A DNA stretch of 51,084 nucleotides. It comes from Roseburia sp. Its GTDB lineage: Bacteria > Bacillota > Clostridia > Lachnospirales > Lachnospiraceae. Positions 7,549 to 16,252 of this stretch are shown piece after piece. Made by a program: the position numbers and the translations under genes. Each line of letters starts with the position of its first letter. Position 1 is the stretch's first letter. The stretch spans positions 1 to 51,084 of the forward strand of contig JAMPFC010000008.1 in NCBI GenBank assembly GCA_023664685.1, read 5' to 3'. Under the pieces are notes generated by a model. The model did no database searches. It was not told the DNA's origin and saw only the letters and a program-made list of their open reading frames with translations.

Positions 7549-8373
7549 ATGGAGCAGAAAGAAAAGATAAGAAGGATCGTCATGCTTGCTCTGGCGGGCG
7601 TGATGGTTTTGATCCTGATATTTGGAAAAAATGAAAACCAGCCGGAAGAAAATTCTACAAACGTAGAAAAAGTGCCGCAAACCACAGCAACAAATACGGG
7701 GACGGCGATTTTGACAGCACCAGAGCCGACAGAGAATCCGGAGGACAATGTCTATTCGTTTTTACAAGGGCCGAAGTCATGGAAGGAGAGGCGTCCGTGG
7801 TCTGGAAAATGGGGGAAGGAATATCATGATGGTTCTTCATTTGGAGCTTTTGGATGCGGTTTTTGCTGCATGGCAAATATTTATTCTACAACGACAGAAT
7901 ACAAATGCTCTCCGCTTGATATTTATGAGTATTCCAAAAAGAAAACATTATATGGCGGGGGCGGGGCGATCTCATGGCAGTTGATGCGAAAAACGATGAC
8001 AGACATCGGGTTTTCGGTCGAACTCGGCGAAAAGCCATCGACGTATGCTCAGTTCCGTGAAACAGCCAGCCAGTCACAGGCTTTGCTTGTGCTCGTTTCC
8101 AGTTACGATGATGATTCGTATTGGAAAAATACGCCGGGGCATTATGTGACGCTGTTTTTATATGATGATGGCGTGCAGGATGCATTTCTTACAGACTCGG
8201 GTGATCCGAAGCATAACCGCCAGAGGATTCCCCTTAAGACAATATACAAGGCATTGAAGACAAGCAGTGATTTCCAGTATATGTCTGTTTTATCATATGA
8301 TGAGAAACAGGATAACTGGAAGCATAAAGAAATCAATGGTACATGGGTAAGGCCTGAATCTGGTGTGGATTGA
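7549..8373 (+). CDS. Membrane-anchored C39-like cysteine peptidase
   Basis: An N-terminal transmembrane helix (about 9-25, VMLALAGVMVLILIF) is followed by a 45-residue Thr/Pro/Glu-rich spacer and an extracellular papain-like domain of the C39_2 type. FGAFGCGFCCMAN carries the candidate nucleophile (C103, at the place of the 'GCGPT' cysteine), PGHYVTLF the histidine, and DSGDP an acidic third residue. No ABC transporter is nearby, so it is not a bacteriocin-processing exporter. Start chosen at 7549, where GGAGAAAGAG gives correct spacing; an in-frame ATG at 7537 lacks one. A copy of the TTCTAC-N4-GTAGAA palindrome encodes residues 35-40. Confidence 0.75.
   Translation: MEQKEKIRRIVMLALAGVMVLILIFGKNENQPEENSTNVEKVPQTTATNTGTAILTAPEPTENPEDNVYSFLQGPKSWKERRPWSGKWGKEYHDGSSFGAFGCGFCCMANIYSTTTEYKCSPLDIYEYSKKKTLYGGGGAISWQLMRKTMTDIGFSVELGEKPSTYAQFRETASQSQALLVLVSSYDDDSYWKNTPGHYVTLFLYDDGVQDAFLTDSGDPKHNRQRIPLKTIYKALKTSSDFQYMSVLSYDEKQDNWKHKEINGTWVRPESGVD
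7653..7668. repeat. Dispersed palindrome TTCTAC-N4-GTAGAA
   Basis: TTCTACAAACGTAGAA inside the peptidase gene; one of at least ten CTAC-N4-GTAG sites in the window. Confidence 0.7.
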
Positions 8374-8390
8374 GGTTTTAAAAATAAAGA

Positions 8391-8419
8391 TTGATACTTG
8401 AATGGGAGTATAGTATAAT
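8391..8419 (+). promoter_or_regulatory. Strong promoter of the small toxin mRNA
   Basis: TTGATA, 17 bp, consensus TATAAT; transcription would begin near 8426, leaving an 80-nt leader that contains a TCGTAT/ATACGA hairpin at 8461-8476. Confidence 0.75.
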
Positions 8420-8424
8420 ATAGT

Positions 8425-8457
8425 AAAGGTGTATTTAAACGGTAGCGGTTCGTCTCT
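8425..8457. repeat. Left inverted repeat of the type I toxin module
   Basis: AAAGGTGTA...GCGGTTCGTCTCT; its imperfect inverted copy is at 8691-8721. As a result the sense and antisense RNAs would begin with nearly the same sequence. Confidence 0.7.
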
Positions 8458-8504
8458 CACTCGTATTTACATACGAAACTTCCTGCAATTTGGGGGTGTT
8501 GCCT

Positions 8505-8660
8505 ATGGGAAAATACAGGAGAGGAAATCACTTTGAGATGGTTGAACTAATCTTGAAAATTGCTGGCATAATAGTATCTGCAATAGGTACTGTTGTAAAA
8601 GCGATTGATTTAATAGATAAATTTAAGCATCAAAAAAGCAACCGCCGCACGCCAAAGTAG
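8505..8660 (+). CDS. Small hydrophobic peptide, probable type I toxin
   Basis: A 51-residue peptide with a single hydrophobic helix (about 14-38, VELILKIAGIIVSAIGTV...) and a basic tail ending KHQKSNRRTPK. The ribosome binding site is GGGGGTG. The layout is that of type I toxin-antitoxin loci such as txpA/ratA or fst/par: consensus promoter, structured leader, tiny membrane peptide whose last codons lie inside a bidirectional terminator, and a convergent promoter for an antisense RNA. Toxicity would come from membrane insertion. The architecture is seen directly; toxic function and family are inference. Confidence 0.7.
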   Translation: MGKYRRGNHFEMVELILKIAGIIVSAIGTVVKAIDLIDKFKHQKSNRRTPK

Positions 8661-8674
8661 TGGTTGCTTTTTTT
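8632..8674. terminator. Bidirectional terminator of the toxin module
   Basis: AGCAACCGC pairs with GTGGTTGCT, flanked by an A-run (8632-8637) and a T-run (8668-8674), so it can stop RNA polymerase from both sides. The toxin stop codon lies at the 3' end of the loop, overlapping the base of the right arm by one base. Confidence 0.85.
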
Positions 8675-8690
8675 GATAGTAACTGATAAC

Positions 8691-8721
8691 AGAGGCGAAC
8701 CGTTGCTATAGGTACACCTTT
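8691..8721. repeat. Right inverted repeat of the type I toxin module
   Basis: AGAGGCGAACCGTTGC...TACACCTTT, the inverted partner of 8425-8457. Confidence 0.7.
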
Positions 8722-8732
8722 TGCTAACAAAT

Positions 8733-8761
8733 ATTATAGCATATCAAAAATCATTTGTAAA
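8733..8761 (-). promoter_or_regulatory. Promoter of the antisense RNA
   Basis: On the minus strand: TTTACA, 17 bp, TATAAT, facing the toxin gene. Confidence 0.7.
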
Positions 8762-8790
8762 TAAAATTATATCAATTTTATGGAAAAATG

Positions 8791-8819
8791 TTGAAAGGAT
8801 AATGAGGAGATTGTATAAT
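8791..8819 (+). promoter_or_regulatory. SigA-type promoter of dtd and the genes behind it
   Basis: TTGAAA, 17 bp, TATAAT, 44 nt before the dtd ATG. Confidence 0.65.
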
Positions 8820-8863
8820 CATAGAAACACCATGTTATATTTTCTACGGAAAGGACAGATACG

Positions 8864-9319
8864 ATGAAATTTGTGATTCAGCGGGTAGCGCATGCTTCGG
8901 TGACGATCGACGGAGAGACAAAAGGAAAGATCAGAACAGGATTTTTAGTTCTTATTGGAATCGGAAAAGGGGACGATGAGAGCATTGCGGATAAGCTTGT
9001 CCGCAAACTGGTCGGTATGCGCATTTTTGAGGATGAAAATGGAAAGACAAATCTGGGGCTTAAGGATGTGAATGGGGAACTACTCCTTATTTCACAATTT
9101 ACGTTGTATGCGGACTGCCGGAAAGGAAACCGTCCTTCTTTTACAGAAGCCGGGGCGCCAGAGGAGGCAGAGCGTTTGTATGAATATATCATTGCCCGCT
9201 GCAAAGAGGAAATTCCGGTTGTGGAGACCGGAGAGTTTGGGGCAGATATGAAGGTGGAACTTATGAATGATGGGCCATTTACGGTCATACTGGACAGTGA
9301 GGAGGTTTGTGGGAAGTGA
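8864..9319 (+). CDS. dtd: D-aminoacyl-tRNA deacylase
   Basis: Cytosolic homodimer that removes D-amino acids (and glycine mischarged on tRNA-Ala) from tRNA, a proofreading step in translation. Both active-site signatures are intact: [17 protein letters not shown] from residue 77 and NDGPFTV at 135-141, with the Gly-Pro pair that gives chiral selectivity. Length 151 is standard. AAAGGAC precedes the start. Its TGA overlaps the GTG of the lipoprotein gene as GTGA, so the two are translationally coupled. Confidence 0.95.
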   Translation: MKFVIQRVAHASVTIDGETKGKIRTGFLVLIGIGKGDDESIADKLVRKLVGMRIFEDENGKTNLGLKDVNGELLLISQFTLYADCRKGNRPSFTEAGAPEEAERLYEYIIARCKEEIPVVETGEFGADMKVELMNDGPFTVILDSEEVCGK

Positions 9320-10788
9320 GGAAAAACAGTTTTGGCGCATGGGGAGTGATTATGGCAGTATCGTTGGCTGTCGGTCTGTTATCCGGCTGTGGCGGCGAAT
9401 ATGACACGTCATTTCATGGTGGGACAGAGAATGTCTCTGGCGCAGCAATCCATGTTACGGGACAGGCGGTATCTGGTCAAGCAGTAGATAGTCAGCCGGT
9501 CTCTGGTTCTCCGGTTTCAGCCAGAGAGGAAAATACAGAACAATATCGTTTTTGCAATAAAACGCATCTGTATTACTGTGATTATGATGAAGGCGATTCT
9601 TTTCTGGTAGAGCGTAGTTTGGAGGATTCCTCTGAGCGGAAAATATTTATTAAAAATTTTGAGAAAGTTTGTTATGTGGACGATAACTGGGTGTATTATG
9701 TGAAATGGGAAAAAGCAGACGCAGATGATGAGAAACGGTATAGTTATGACCAGTTGTGGCGGGCGCCGATCCACGAAAAAGAGGGTGAGAGAACACTGGC
9801 TGAAAAAGAGGGAGAACGGATCTTTACGGAAAAATCCGGAATAGGTGACAGCACGTACGATTATTCATGGCAAAATTTTTATTGTGACGGGCGTTATATA
9901 TTGTATATTACAACAGATAATTATACTCTGAAAGAATATGATTTAAAGAAGCGAGAGTACATAAAGCCATCCGGGAGAAAGAGTCTGGGGATCGCGAGCA
10001 TCGGTACGATCTGGGGAAAGACAGGAATTGTCAGTTTTAGTACAAATGGCGAGGGGATGTATCGTTTGGATCTGGATACCGGAGAGCTGGGCCGGATCAC
10101 GGATTCACGGGTATTTGAAGAAAACGTAGTGGGGACAGAAGATGATGTGTTTTATCAGGAAGGTTTTGATGAAACCTATGCGGTATGGCAGTATCATATA
10201 GAGGATGGCAGCAAACAGAAAATCCTTGTGCCGGAACAGTTGAAAGAGAAATTGGAAGAAGAACAGCTGATGGATTTTTCCAAAGGGAAAGAACATTCGT
10301 ATTATGTGTCGGAGATGTTTATCCGGAACAACAGTCTGTACTATCAGGTATCTTTGTCGTGGATGGAGGGCGAGACGGAATATCAGGATTATGCGATATT
10401 CCGTGTGGGACTAGATAAAACGGACGAGCTTATTTATGAAAAAGGGCTTTCAGAAGTGTTAAAAAATCCAGCGGAAAACCAAAAAGCATTTCACAAGGAA
10501 AGTTGGGTTCCCGGTGGCGCTCCGGAGAGCGAGAATATCATTTACCGAAGCCGCGGGGGAGTGGTAATGATGACAGAGGAGAGTGCGTATTGTGTTCTTT
10601 ATAATCCGCAGGAGGGCAAAAACCGGCTGGGGTGCTATGACTTTGACAGTGGGCAGATGAAATACATTACAAAAAAGGATGTAGAGTTTGAGCCGATGAT
10701 GTGCCGGTATGGAGATGTATTATTTGCCGGGGGATACCAATGGGGGATTTTTCGTTTCCTTCCAAATAATGAGGAATTATCACTATGA
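9316..10788 (+). CDS. Lipoprotein with probable beta-propeller domain
   Basis: Exported lipoprotein of unknown function. The signal sequence ([16 protein letters not shown]) ends in a clear lipobox LSGC with the lipidated cysteine near residue 25. A low-complexity stretch of VSGQAV/VSGSPV repeats follows. The main body has recurring strands of the type '[19 protein letters not shown]', '[16 protein letters not shown]' and '[16 protein letters not shown]', which suggest a TolB/DUF5050-like propeller. GTG at 9316 is the best start (AGGAGG 10 nt upstream); a TTG at 9307 is too close to it. The stop overlaps the recQ-like ATG as ATGA. Confidence 0.7.
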   Translation: MRKNSFGAWGVIMAVSLAVGLLSGCGGEYDTSFHGGTENVSGAAIHVTGQAVSGQAVDSQPVSGSPVSAREENTEQYRFCNKTHLYYCDYDEGDSFLVERSLEDSSERKIFIKNFEKVCYVDDNWVYYVKWEKADADDEKRYSYDQLWRAPIHEKEGERTLAEKEGERIFTEKSGIGDSTYDYSWQNFYCDGRYILYITTDNYTLKEYDLKKREYIKPSGRKSLGIASIGTIWGKTGIVSFSTNGEGMYRLDLDTGELGRITDSRVFEENVVGTEDDVFYQEGFDETYAVWQYHIEDGSKQKILVPEQLKEKLEEEQLMDFSKGKEHSYYVSEMFIRNNSLYYQVSLSWMEGETEYQDYAIFRVGLDKTDELIYEKGLSEVLKNPAENQKAFHKESWVPGGAPESENIIYRSRGGVVMMTEESAYCVLYNPQEGKNRLGCYDFDSGQMKYITKKDVEFEPMMCRYGDVLFAGGYQWGIFRFLPNNEELSL

Positions 10789-12374
10789 GACAATTATTAA
10801 AACAATACTTTGGTTACGATGATTTTCGTCCGGGGCAGGAAAAACTCATCACAGAAATCCTTTCTGGCAGGGATGTGCTTGGGAGCATGCCGGCTGGTGC
10901 CGGAAAATCAATCTGCTATCAGCTTCCGGCGTTGAAATTTGAAGGAGTTACGCTTGTGGTCTCCCCGCTGACCGAGGCGGCGAAAGAACAGGCAGTTGCG
11001 TTAAATGAGCAAGGGGTTCATGCGGCTTATATCAATGATTCCCTGAGTGAAGAGCAGATTTGTATGGTGTATGAGAAGGCGGAGAAAGGAGTCTGCAAAA
11101 TTATTTATATTGAGCCGGAGAGGCTGGATACGGAAAGATTCCGGGAATTTGCAGAAAAGACAGACATTTCCCTTGTGGCTGTTGAGGAGGCTCATTGTGT
11201 TTCCCGGTGGGGACAGGATTTCCGGCGGGACTATCTGAATATTGCGGTATTTATGCAGAACATGCAGGAGGCAAAACGACGTCCGGTACTCTGCGCATTT
11301 ACTGTTGCAGCGACAAAAGAAGTCAGGGAAGATATCGTCCGTATGCTTGGCTTGCAAAGACCGGAGGTTCTCGTGACCGGGTTTGACCGGACAAATCTTT
11401 ATTTTTCGGTGAATCCGGTTGAGGACAAAAAGAAGGAGCTTTTGCAATATGTAAAGGAAAGGGACGGGCAGAGCGGTATCATTTACTGTAATACGGAGAA
11501 GCAGGTGGAGGAGGTCTATAAGCTTCTTTTGGAAAATGACATATTTGCAGCGGAGTACCATGCCGAAATGAATGATCGTGACAGAGAGGCGAGTCAGGAA
11601 GATTTTATCTGTGACAGGAAACGAGTTATCGCGGCGACCAATGCATTCGGAGGAGGAATCGACAAGCCGGATATCCGGTATGTCCTGCATTATAATATGC
11701 CGCAGAGCATCGAGGATTATTATGAGGAGGCAGGACGGGCCGGCATGGACGGTGCAGAGGCAGAGTGTATGCTGTTTTATTCTCCCGAAGATGTGGCTAT
11801 AAACCGTGCTTTGATCGAAAAGAAAGAGACCGGGCGGAAAATGGATGAGCGGGAGAGAAAACAGATTTTGGAGTATGACCGGAGAAAGCTTAGGGCGATG
11901 ACTTTTTATGGGACGACAAAAGACTGTCTCCGGCAGTATATCCTGAATTATCTCGGAGAGACTACAGAAGTAGAATGCAAAAAATGCGCAAACTGCAATG
12001 CGGATTTTGAGAGGCATGATGTGACGGGGATCGCGAAAAATATCGTAAACTGTGTGTATGAACTGCGGCGCTGTTTTGGAGTCAGTACGATCATTGGCGT
12101 CTTGCGGGGAAGTAAGAAAAAAGATATTTTGAACCGGGGATTTACTAGATTCCGGTCTTATGGGAAGCTGTCGGCGTATCCGGAAGCTACGATCCGGCAG
12201 GTCATCGACGCTATGGTTCAGGAGGAGCTTTTACTCCAGACGCCCGATAAATATCCGGTACTCCGACTTGGCCCGGATTATGCGAGACTGAATGATCCGG
12301 ATTTTGGAATCTATATTAAGAGTGAGGCAAGAAAGAAATGGGTTCGGAAGAACCGAAACGACTCGTCAAAATAA
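10785..12374 (+). CDS. RecQ-like DNA helicase with altered motifs
   Basis: Superfamily 2 helicase: FRPGQ box (residue 14), Walker A MPAGAGKS (35-42), the aromatic-rich SRWGQDFRRDY loop, helicase C domain with FGGGIDKPDIRYVLHYN, and a RecQ zinc site (C...ECKKCANC). A winged-helix follows; there is no HRDC domain. Three signature residues differ from canonical RecQ: the Walker A threonine of 'PTGxGKS' is alanine, the DEAH box reads EEAH (134-137), and motif VI 'GRAGRDG' reads GRAGMDG (M321). These may weaken ATPase activity, so this may be a specialised paralogue. Translationally coupled to the upstream lipoprotein, an unusual partner. Confidence 0.85.
   Translation: MRQLLKQYFGYDDFRPGQEKLITEILSGRDVLGSMPAGAGKSICYQLPALKFEGVTLVVSPLTEAAKEQAVALNEQGVHAAYINDSLSEEQICMVYEKAEKGVCKIIYIEPERLDTERFREFAEKTDISLVAVEEAHCVSRWGQDFRRDYLNIAVFMQNMQEAKRRPVLCAFTVAATKEVREDIVRMLGLQRPEVLVTGFDRTNLYFSVNPVEDKKKELLQYVKERDGQSGIIYCNTEKQVEEVYKLLLENDIFAAEYHAEMNDRDREASQEDFICDRKRVIAATNAFGGGIDKPDIRYVLHYNMPQSIEDYYEEAGRAGMDGAEAECMLFYSPEDVAINRALIEKKETGRKMDERERKQILEYDRRKLRAMTFYGTTKDCLRQYILNYLGETTEVECKKCANCNADFERHDVTGIAKNIVNCVYELRRCFGVSTIIGVLRGSKKKDILNRGFTRFRSYGKLSAYPEATIRQVIDAMVQEELLLQTPDKYPVLRLGPDYARLNDPDFGIYIKSEARKKWVRKNRNDSSK
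11962..11973. repeat. Dispersed palindrome CTAC-N4-GTAG
   Basis: CTACAGAAGTAG within the RecQ-like gene, followed by AA as in most copies. Confidence 0.5.
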
Positions 12375-12388
12375 GGTTGTAGCTGAAT

Positions 12389-12417
12389 TTGACAGAACCC
12401 TGCCCTCATGCTATAAT
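12389..12417 (+). promoter_or_regulatory. Consensus promoter of the riboflavin operon
   Basis: TTGACA, 17 bp, TATAAT: a perfect SigA promoter in front of the FMN riboswitch. Confidence 0.85.
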
Positions 12418-12432
12418 ACTATGCAATAACAC

Positions 12433-12561
12433 AATCTTCAGGGCGAGGTGCAATTCCTCACCGGCGGTAAAGCCCGCGACCGGTATATGGCGGAGGTTCC
12501 ATATACTGCTGATTTGGTGAAATTCCAAAGCCGACAGTATAGTCTGGATGAGAGAAGATCG
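12433..12561 (+). ncRNA. FMN riboswitch (RFN element)
   Basis: All conserved RFN blocks are present in order: AGGGCGAGGTGCAATTCC, CACCGGCGGTAAAGCCCGCGA, GATTTGGTGAAATTCCAAAGCCGACAGTATAGTCTGGATGAGAGAA (each shown as parts), closed by ATCTTC/GAAGAT at the ends. FMN binding is expected to favour the terminator that follows and shut off ribD-ribE-ribBA-ribH. Confidence 0.97.
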
Positions 12562-12591
12562 GATTGATTTTTTTGTATGATTTGATTTTAT

Positions 12592-12620
12592 GACCCCGGG
12601 GATCGTTTCTGGGGTCTTTT
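12592..12620 (+). terminator. Intrinsic terminator of the FMN riboswitch
   Basis: GACCCC/GGGGTC stem followed by TTTT, 30 nt behind the aptamer; the expression platform of the riboswitch. Confidence 0.75.
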
Positions 12621-12622
12621 CA

Positions 12623-12667
12623 TTTCCGAACCTGATGGTGGGCTGTGTTGTGGCAAAGGATAGAAAG
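12623..12667 (+). pseudogene. Displaced partial copy of the ribD 5' coding region
   Basis: These 45 nt match ribD 12747-12791 at 38 positions (84%), 124 nt upstream of it, and still encode FPNLMVGCVVAKDRK against SPNPMVGCVVVKDGK in RibD. It lies in the leader between the riboswitch terminator and the ribD ribosome binding site and is not in frame with a usable start. It looks like a relic of a partial tandem duplication. Confidence 0.8.
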
Positions 12668-12680
12668 CAAGGAGAACGTT

Positions 12681-13793
12681 ATGGATCAGCACGAAATGTA
12701 TATGAAGCACGCGCTTGCGCTTGCGGAGTCCGCGATGGGGCATACTTCCCCGAACCCGATGGTAGGCTGTGTTGTGGTAAAAGATGGAAAGATCGTGGCG
12801 GAGGGATGCCACGAACGGTATGGGGAATTTCATGCGGAGAGAAATGCGCTGACAAGATGTACCGAAGATGTGAGCGGCGCTGCGATGTACGTTACACTGG
12901 AACCATGCTGCCACACCGGAAAGACGCCGCCTTGTACCGATATCATCATCGAAAGAAAAATCGGCAAAGTATATGTCGGGGCGATGGATCCCAATCCGAA
13001 AGTAGCCGGAAATGGTGTGCGGATACTTAAGGAGCATGGGATCGAGGTAGAGACCGGCATACTAGAGGAGGACTGTCTCCGCTTAAATGAAATTTTCTTT
13101 TATTATATCTGTACCGGCATTCCATTTGTTGCGATGAAATATGCGATGACGCTGGATGGAAAGATCGCCTGCTTTACCGGAGATTCAAAATGGGTGACAG
13201 GAGAAAAAGCGAGGGAACATGTACATGTCCTGCGCAAAAAATATTCTGCGATCATGGCGGGGGTAGATACGGTCATCGCAGATGATCCGATGTTAAACTG
13301 CCGCATCGAGGAGGGCGTAGATCCCGTTCGAGTTATTTGTGACTCCCATCTCAGGCTTCCGCCGGAGAGCCGGCTTGTAAAAAGTGCAGATCGGATACGG
13401 ACGATCGTGGCTTATGCCGAGGGCGCAGATGAGGATGCAAAGAAAAGATTAGAGACTACGGGCGTAGAATTATTAAAAATAGAAAATGAAGAACAGGTTT
13501 CTCTGCCCCGGCTCTTTGAGGAATTGGGGAAAAGAAAGATTGACAGCGTTCTCGTGGAGGGCGGCGGAACACTTCATGGTTCTCTTCTTGCTTCGGGATG
13601 CGTGAACCGGGTGTATGCCTACATTGCCCCTAAGCTTGTCGGGGGATGCGAGGCGAAGTCGCCGGTCGGGGGGAGAGGAATCGAGCGGATGGCAGATGCC
13701 AAAGGGCTTTCTGACATAGAAATCCTTTCTCTGGGGGAGGATATATGTATGACAGGCAGGATGGAGGCGCAGGGATGTTTACGGGAATCATAG
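12681..13793 (+). CDS. ribD: Bifunctional pyrimidine deaminase/reductase RibD
   Basis: Second and third steps of riboflavin synthesis from GTP: deaminates 2,5-diamino-6-ribosylamino-pyrimidinone phosphate and reduces the sugar with NADPH. The zinc deaminase domain shows HAE (H51, E53) and PCCHTGKTPPC (C76, C85). The reductase domain starts near residue 148 (MKYAMTLDGKIA) with the VEGGGTLHGSLL nucleotide-binding segment. The ATG at 12681 follows AAGGAGAACGTT; an in-frame ATG at 12645 has none. Length 370 is normal. It is the first gene of the riboswitch-controlled operon and overlaps ribE. CTAC-N4-GTAG occurs at 13456-13467. Confidence 0.95.
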   Translation: MDQHEMYMKHALALAESAMGHTSPNPMVGCVVVKDGKIVAEGCHERYGEFHAERNALTRCTEDVSGAAMYVTLEPCCHTGKTPPCTDIIIERKIGKVYVGAMDPNPKVAGNGVRILKEHGIEVETGILEEDCLRLNEIFFYYICTGIPFVAMKYAMTLDGKIACFTGDSKWVTGEKAREHVHVLRKKYSAIMAGVDTVIADDPMLNCRIEEGVDPVRVICDSHLRLPPESRLVKSADRIRTIVAYAEGADEDAKKRLETTGVELLKIENEEQVSLPRLFEELGKRKIDSVLVEGGGTLHGSLLASGCVNRVYAYIAPKLVGGCEAKSPVGGRGIERMADAKGLSDIEILSLGEDICMTGRMEAQGCLRES

Positions 13794-14431
13794 AAGAGAT
13801 CGGAACGATCGATTCTGTCCGGAAGGGCAGCCAGTCGGCGGTGCTTGGGATTCGGTGCAGCAAAGTACTTGAGGGTACGAAAACCGGGGACAGTATTGCA
13901 GTCAACGGCGTCTGCCTGACTGTGACAGGAATGAGTGGAAGCGGATATACAGCCGATGTCATGGCGGAGACGATGGCACGAAGTTCGCTCGGACAGCTTT
14001 CAAGGGGAGACCGGGTAAATCTGGAGCGGGCGATGGCTGCGGACGGAAGATTTGGCGGCCATATGGTGGCGGGCCACATTGACGGAACCGGAACCATAAA
14101 GGACATACGGAGGGACGAGACCGCAGTCTGGTATACGATCGGAGCCGGCGGGCATATTTTACGATATGTGGTAGAAAAAGGTTCGATTGCAATCGATGGC
14201 ATCAGCCTGACCGTAGCAGGTGTGACGGATTCGGAGCTGACCGTTTCTGTTATTCCGCATACGCAGGGCCAGACCAATCTGTCAGACCGGAGAGCCGGGG
14301 ATACCGTGAATCTGGAATGTGACGTCGTCGGGAAATATATTGAAAAATTGTGTATGCCAGATAAAAATTCTACGAATGTAGAAAATCATAAACTTTCCGA
14401 GGAGTTTTTGATGGAAAACGGATTTTTATAA
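13775..14431 (+). CDS. ribE: Riboflavin synthase alpha chain
   Basis: Homotrimeric enzyme that dismutates two 6,7-dimethyl-8-ribityllumazines into riboflavin and the pyrimidine precursor. Two tandem lumazine-binding barrels are visible: [10 protein letters not shown] at the N-terminus and GHIDGTGTI at the start of the second. The start at 13775 follows GGAGG inside the end of ribD, so translation is coupled. The C-terminus has an unusual insert ([12 protein letters not shown]) before [10 protein letters not shown]; it is encoded around a TTCTAC-N4-GTAGAA palindrome, suggesting that the palindrome was added to the gene. Confidence 0.95.
   Translation: MFTGIIEEIGTIDSVRKGSQSAVLGIRCSKVLEGTKTGDSIAVNGVCLTVTGMSGSGYTADVMAETMARSSLGQLSRGDRVNLERAMAADGRFGGHMVAGHIDGTGTIKDIRRDETAVWYTIGAGGHILRYVVEKGSIAIDGISLTVAGVTDSELTVSVIPHTQGQTNLSDRRAGDTVNLECDVVGKYIEKLCMPDKNSTNVENHKLSEEFLMENGFL
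14368..14383. repeat. Dispersed palindrome TTCTAC-N4-GTAGAA
   Basis: TTCTACGAATGTAGAA in the 3' part of ribE; the encoded NSTNVE also occurs in the C39-like peptidase at the 7653 copy. Confidence 0.7.
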
Positions 14432-14474
14432 ATTCTTATTTATTGCTTATAAAAAGCGGCGAATGGAGGTAACA

Positions 14475-15689
14475 ATGGCTGACAAAGAACAGTTTGGGAA
14501 ATTAGAACAGGCATTACAGGATCTTCGCGATGGAAAACTGATCCTTGTGATCGATGATCCGGAGCGGGAAAATGAGGGCGACCTGATCTGTGCGGCAGAA
14601 CATGCAAGCCCGGAAAATGTAAATATTATGGCGAGTCTTGCTAAGGGCTTGATCTGTATGCCAATGAGTAAAGAAATGTGTGAGAGGCTCGGACTGTCCC
14701 AGATGGTGGAGGTAAACACTGACAATCATGCGACTGCATTTACGGTATCGATCGACCATGTCGAGACGACGACAGGGATTTCTGCGTTCGAGCGGTCATT
14801 TACAGCGATGCAGACCGTTGAGGATGATGCAAAGCCAGAGGATTTCCGCAGGCCGGGGCATATGTTTCCGTTAGAGGCACGAGAGGGGGGCGTACTCAAA
14901 CGTGCCGGACATACAGAGGCCACAGTAGACCTGATGAAACTTGCCGGGCTGAAAGAATGCGGTCTGTGCTGCGAGATCATGCGGGAAGATGGGACGATGA
15001 TGAGGACGACGGAACTTCTCGAATTTGCAAAAGAGCATGGTTTTACGGTGATCACGGTCGAAGAAATCATACGTAAGAGATTGGAAAAAGAAAGTCTTGT
15101 GGAAAAAGAGGCAGAGGCAAAGCTTCCGACAAAATATGGAAATTTTACGATGCACGGCTATGAAAATAAATTGAATGGAGAACACCATGTAGCACTCACG
15201 ATGGGGGATGTATCGGATGGAAAGCCGGTGCTGTGCCGGGTTCATTCGGAGTGCCTGACCGGTGATGTATTTGGATCAAACCGGTGTGACTGCGGGGAAC
15301 AGCTCGAGAGTGCTATGAAGATGATCGCCAAAGAGGGGCGGGGCATTCTCCTCTATATGCGTCAGGAGGGACGCGGTATCGGCCTGATCAACAAATTAAA
15401 GGCATATGAGCTTCAGGAACAGGGATATGACACGGTAGAGGCAAATATCAAACTCGGGTTTGCCCCTGACCTGCGCGAGTATGGAATCGGTGCGCAGATC
15501 CTTTATGACCTCGGGGTGAAAAAACTGAGGCTTCTCACGAACAACCCGACGAAGATCGCGGGCTTAAGCGGTTATGGGATCAGTATCGAGGAGCGTGTGC
15601 CAATCCAGATTGAGCCGAGGCGAGAAGATTTTAAATATCTTCTCACCAAGCAGGAAAAGATGCAGCATATGACAAATTATAAAAAGTAA
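14475..15689 (+). CDS. ribBA: Bifunctional DHBP synthase / GTP cyclohydrolase II
   Basis: Supplies both riboflavin precursors. The N-terminal half (1-200) is 3,4-dihydroxy-2-butanone-4-phosphate synthase, with [11 protein letters not shown] carrying the magnesium-binding acidic residues and RAGHTEAT near residue 140. The C-terminal half is GTP cyclohydrolase II, with the zinc cysteines in [19 protein letters not shown] and the catalytic RQEGRGIGL. Both active sites look complete. The start at 14475 is set by GGAGGT. A 43-nt gap separates it from ribE. Length 404 matches the family. Confidence 0.95.
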   Translation: MADKEQFGKLEQALQDLRDGKLILVIDDPERENEGDLICAAEHASPENVNIMASLAKGLICMPMSKEMCERLGLSQMVEVNTDNHATAFTVSIDHVETTTGISAFERSFTAMQTVEDDAKPEDFRRPGHMFPLEAREGGVLKRAGHTEATVDLMKLAGLKECGLCCEIMREDGTMMRTTELLEFAKEHGFTVITVEEIIRKRLEKESLVEKEAEAKLPTKYGNFTMHGYENKLNGEHHVALTMGDVSDGKPVLCRVHSECLTGDVFGSNRCDCGEQLESAMKMIAKEGRGILLYMRQEGRGIGLINKLKAYELQEQGYDTVEANIKLGFAPDLREYGIGAQILYDLGVKKLRLLTNNPTKIAGLSGYGISIEERVPIQIEPRREDFKYLLTKQEKMQHMTNYKK

Positions 15690-15744
15690 ATCAAAGTTAA
15701 ATTCAGAGTAAATGCGCCGGAGGGCAGCAGAATGGAGGAAGAGT

Positions 15745-16209
15745 ATGAGAGTATTAGAAGGAAAAGTAGTTGGAAATGGCATGAAGGTTGGTATTGTGGC
15801 AGCGAGGTTTAACGAATTTATCGTATCGAAGCTGATTGACGGTGCCGAGGATGCCTTAAAGCGGCATGATGTGGACACAGAAAATAATGTGGATCTTGCA
15901 TGGGTGCCGGGGTCGTTTGAGATTCCGGTTGTTGCACAGAAAATGGCAGAGAGCGGAAAGTACGATGCGGTGATCTGTCTCGGTGCAGTGATCAAAGGCT
16001 CCACCTCCCATTATGATTATGTGTGCGCCGAGGTGAGCAAGGGAGTAGCGGCAGTGGGCCTCAAAACCGGAGTGCCGACGATATTTGGCATCCTCACTAC
16101 GGACAACATCGAGCAGGCGATTGAGCGTGCCGGGACAAAAGCGGGAAATAAGGGTTACGATGCGGCAACGTCAGCGATCGAGATGGTAAATCTTATGAAG
16201 GAGTTTTAA
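15745..16209 (+). CDS. ribH: 6,7-dimethyl-8-ribityllumazine synthase
   Basis: Condenses DHBP with the ribitylamino-pyrimidine to form lumazine; assembles into a 60-mer shell in many bacteria. Conserved sites visible: [32 protein letters not shown] with the catalytic histidine, and [17 protein letters not shown]. Length 154 is standard. GGAGGAAGAGT precedes the ATG at 15745. Last gene of the rib operon. Confidence 0.95.
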   Translation: MRVLEGKVVGNGMKVGIVAARFNEFIVSKLIDGAEDALKRHDVDTENNVDLAWVPGSFEIPVVAQKMAESGKYDAVICLGAVIKGSTSHYDYVCAEVSKGVAAVGLKTGVPTIFGILTTDNIEQAIERAGTKAGNKGYDAATSAIEMVNLMKEF

Positions 16210-16252
16210 AGCTGCTCCGGAAGAGGGAAAAAGATGATTGGAGAGATCAAAG

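Larger units (their letters stand above)
8632..8726 (-). ncRNA. Putative antisense RNA antitoxin
   Basis: A consensus promoter on the minus strand would drive a roughly 95-nt RNA that ends at the bidirectional terminator and so overlaps the 3' end of the toxin mRNA by about 40 nt. No reading frame is visible in it. Confidence 0.65.

Noticed and set aside
7549-8373. Bacteriocin-processing C39 peptidase
   Set aside because: No ABC transporter domain or bacteriocin precursor is nearby; the protein has a single membrane anchor and an outside domain.
11001-12017. 338-codon open frame on the minus strand inside the RecQ-like gene
   Set aside because: It is the mirror of a well-conserved helicase, lacks a ribosome binding site and gives a low-complexity Leu/Ile/His-rich product.
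12590-13030. 146-codon frame overlapping the start of ribD
   Set aside because: It runs out of frame through ribD; only its first part carries the ribD-like relic, and there is no ribosome binding site.
13630-14277. 215-codon minus-strand frame across ribD/ribE
   Set aside because: Serine/proline-rich shadow of two conserved genes without a translation start signal.
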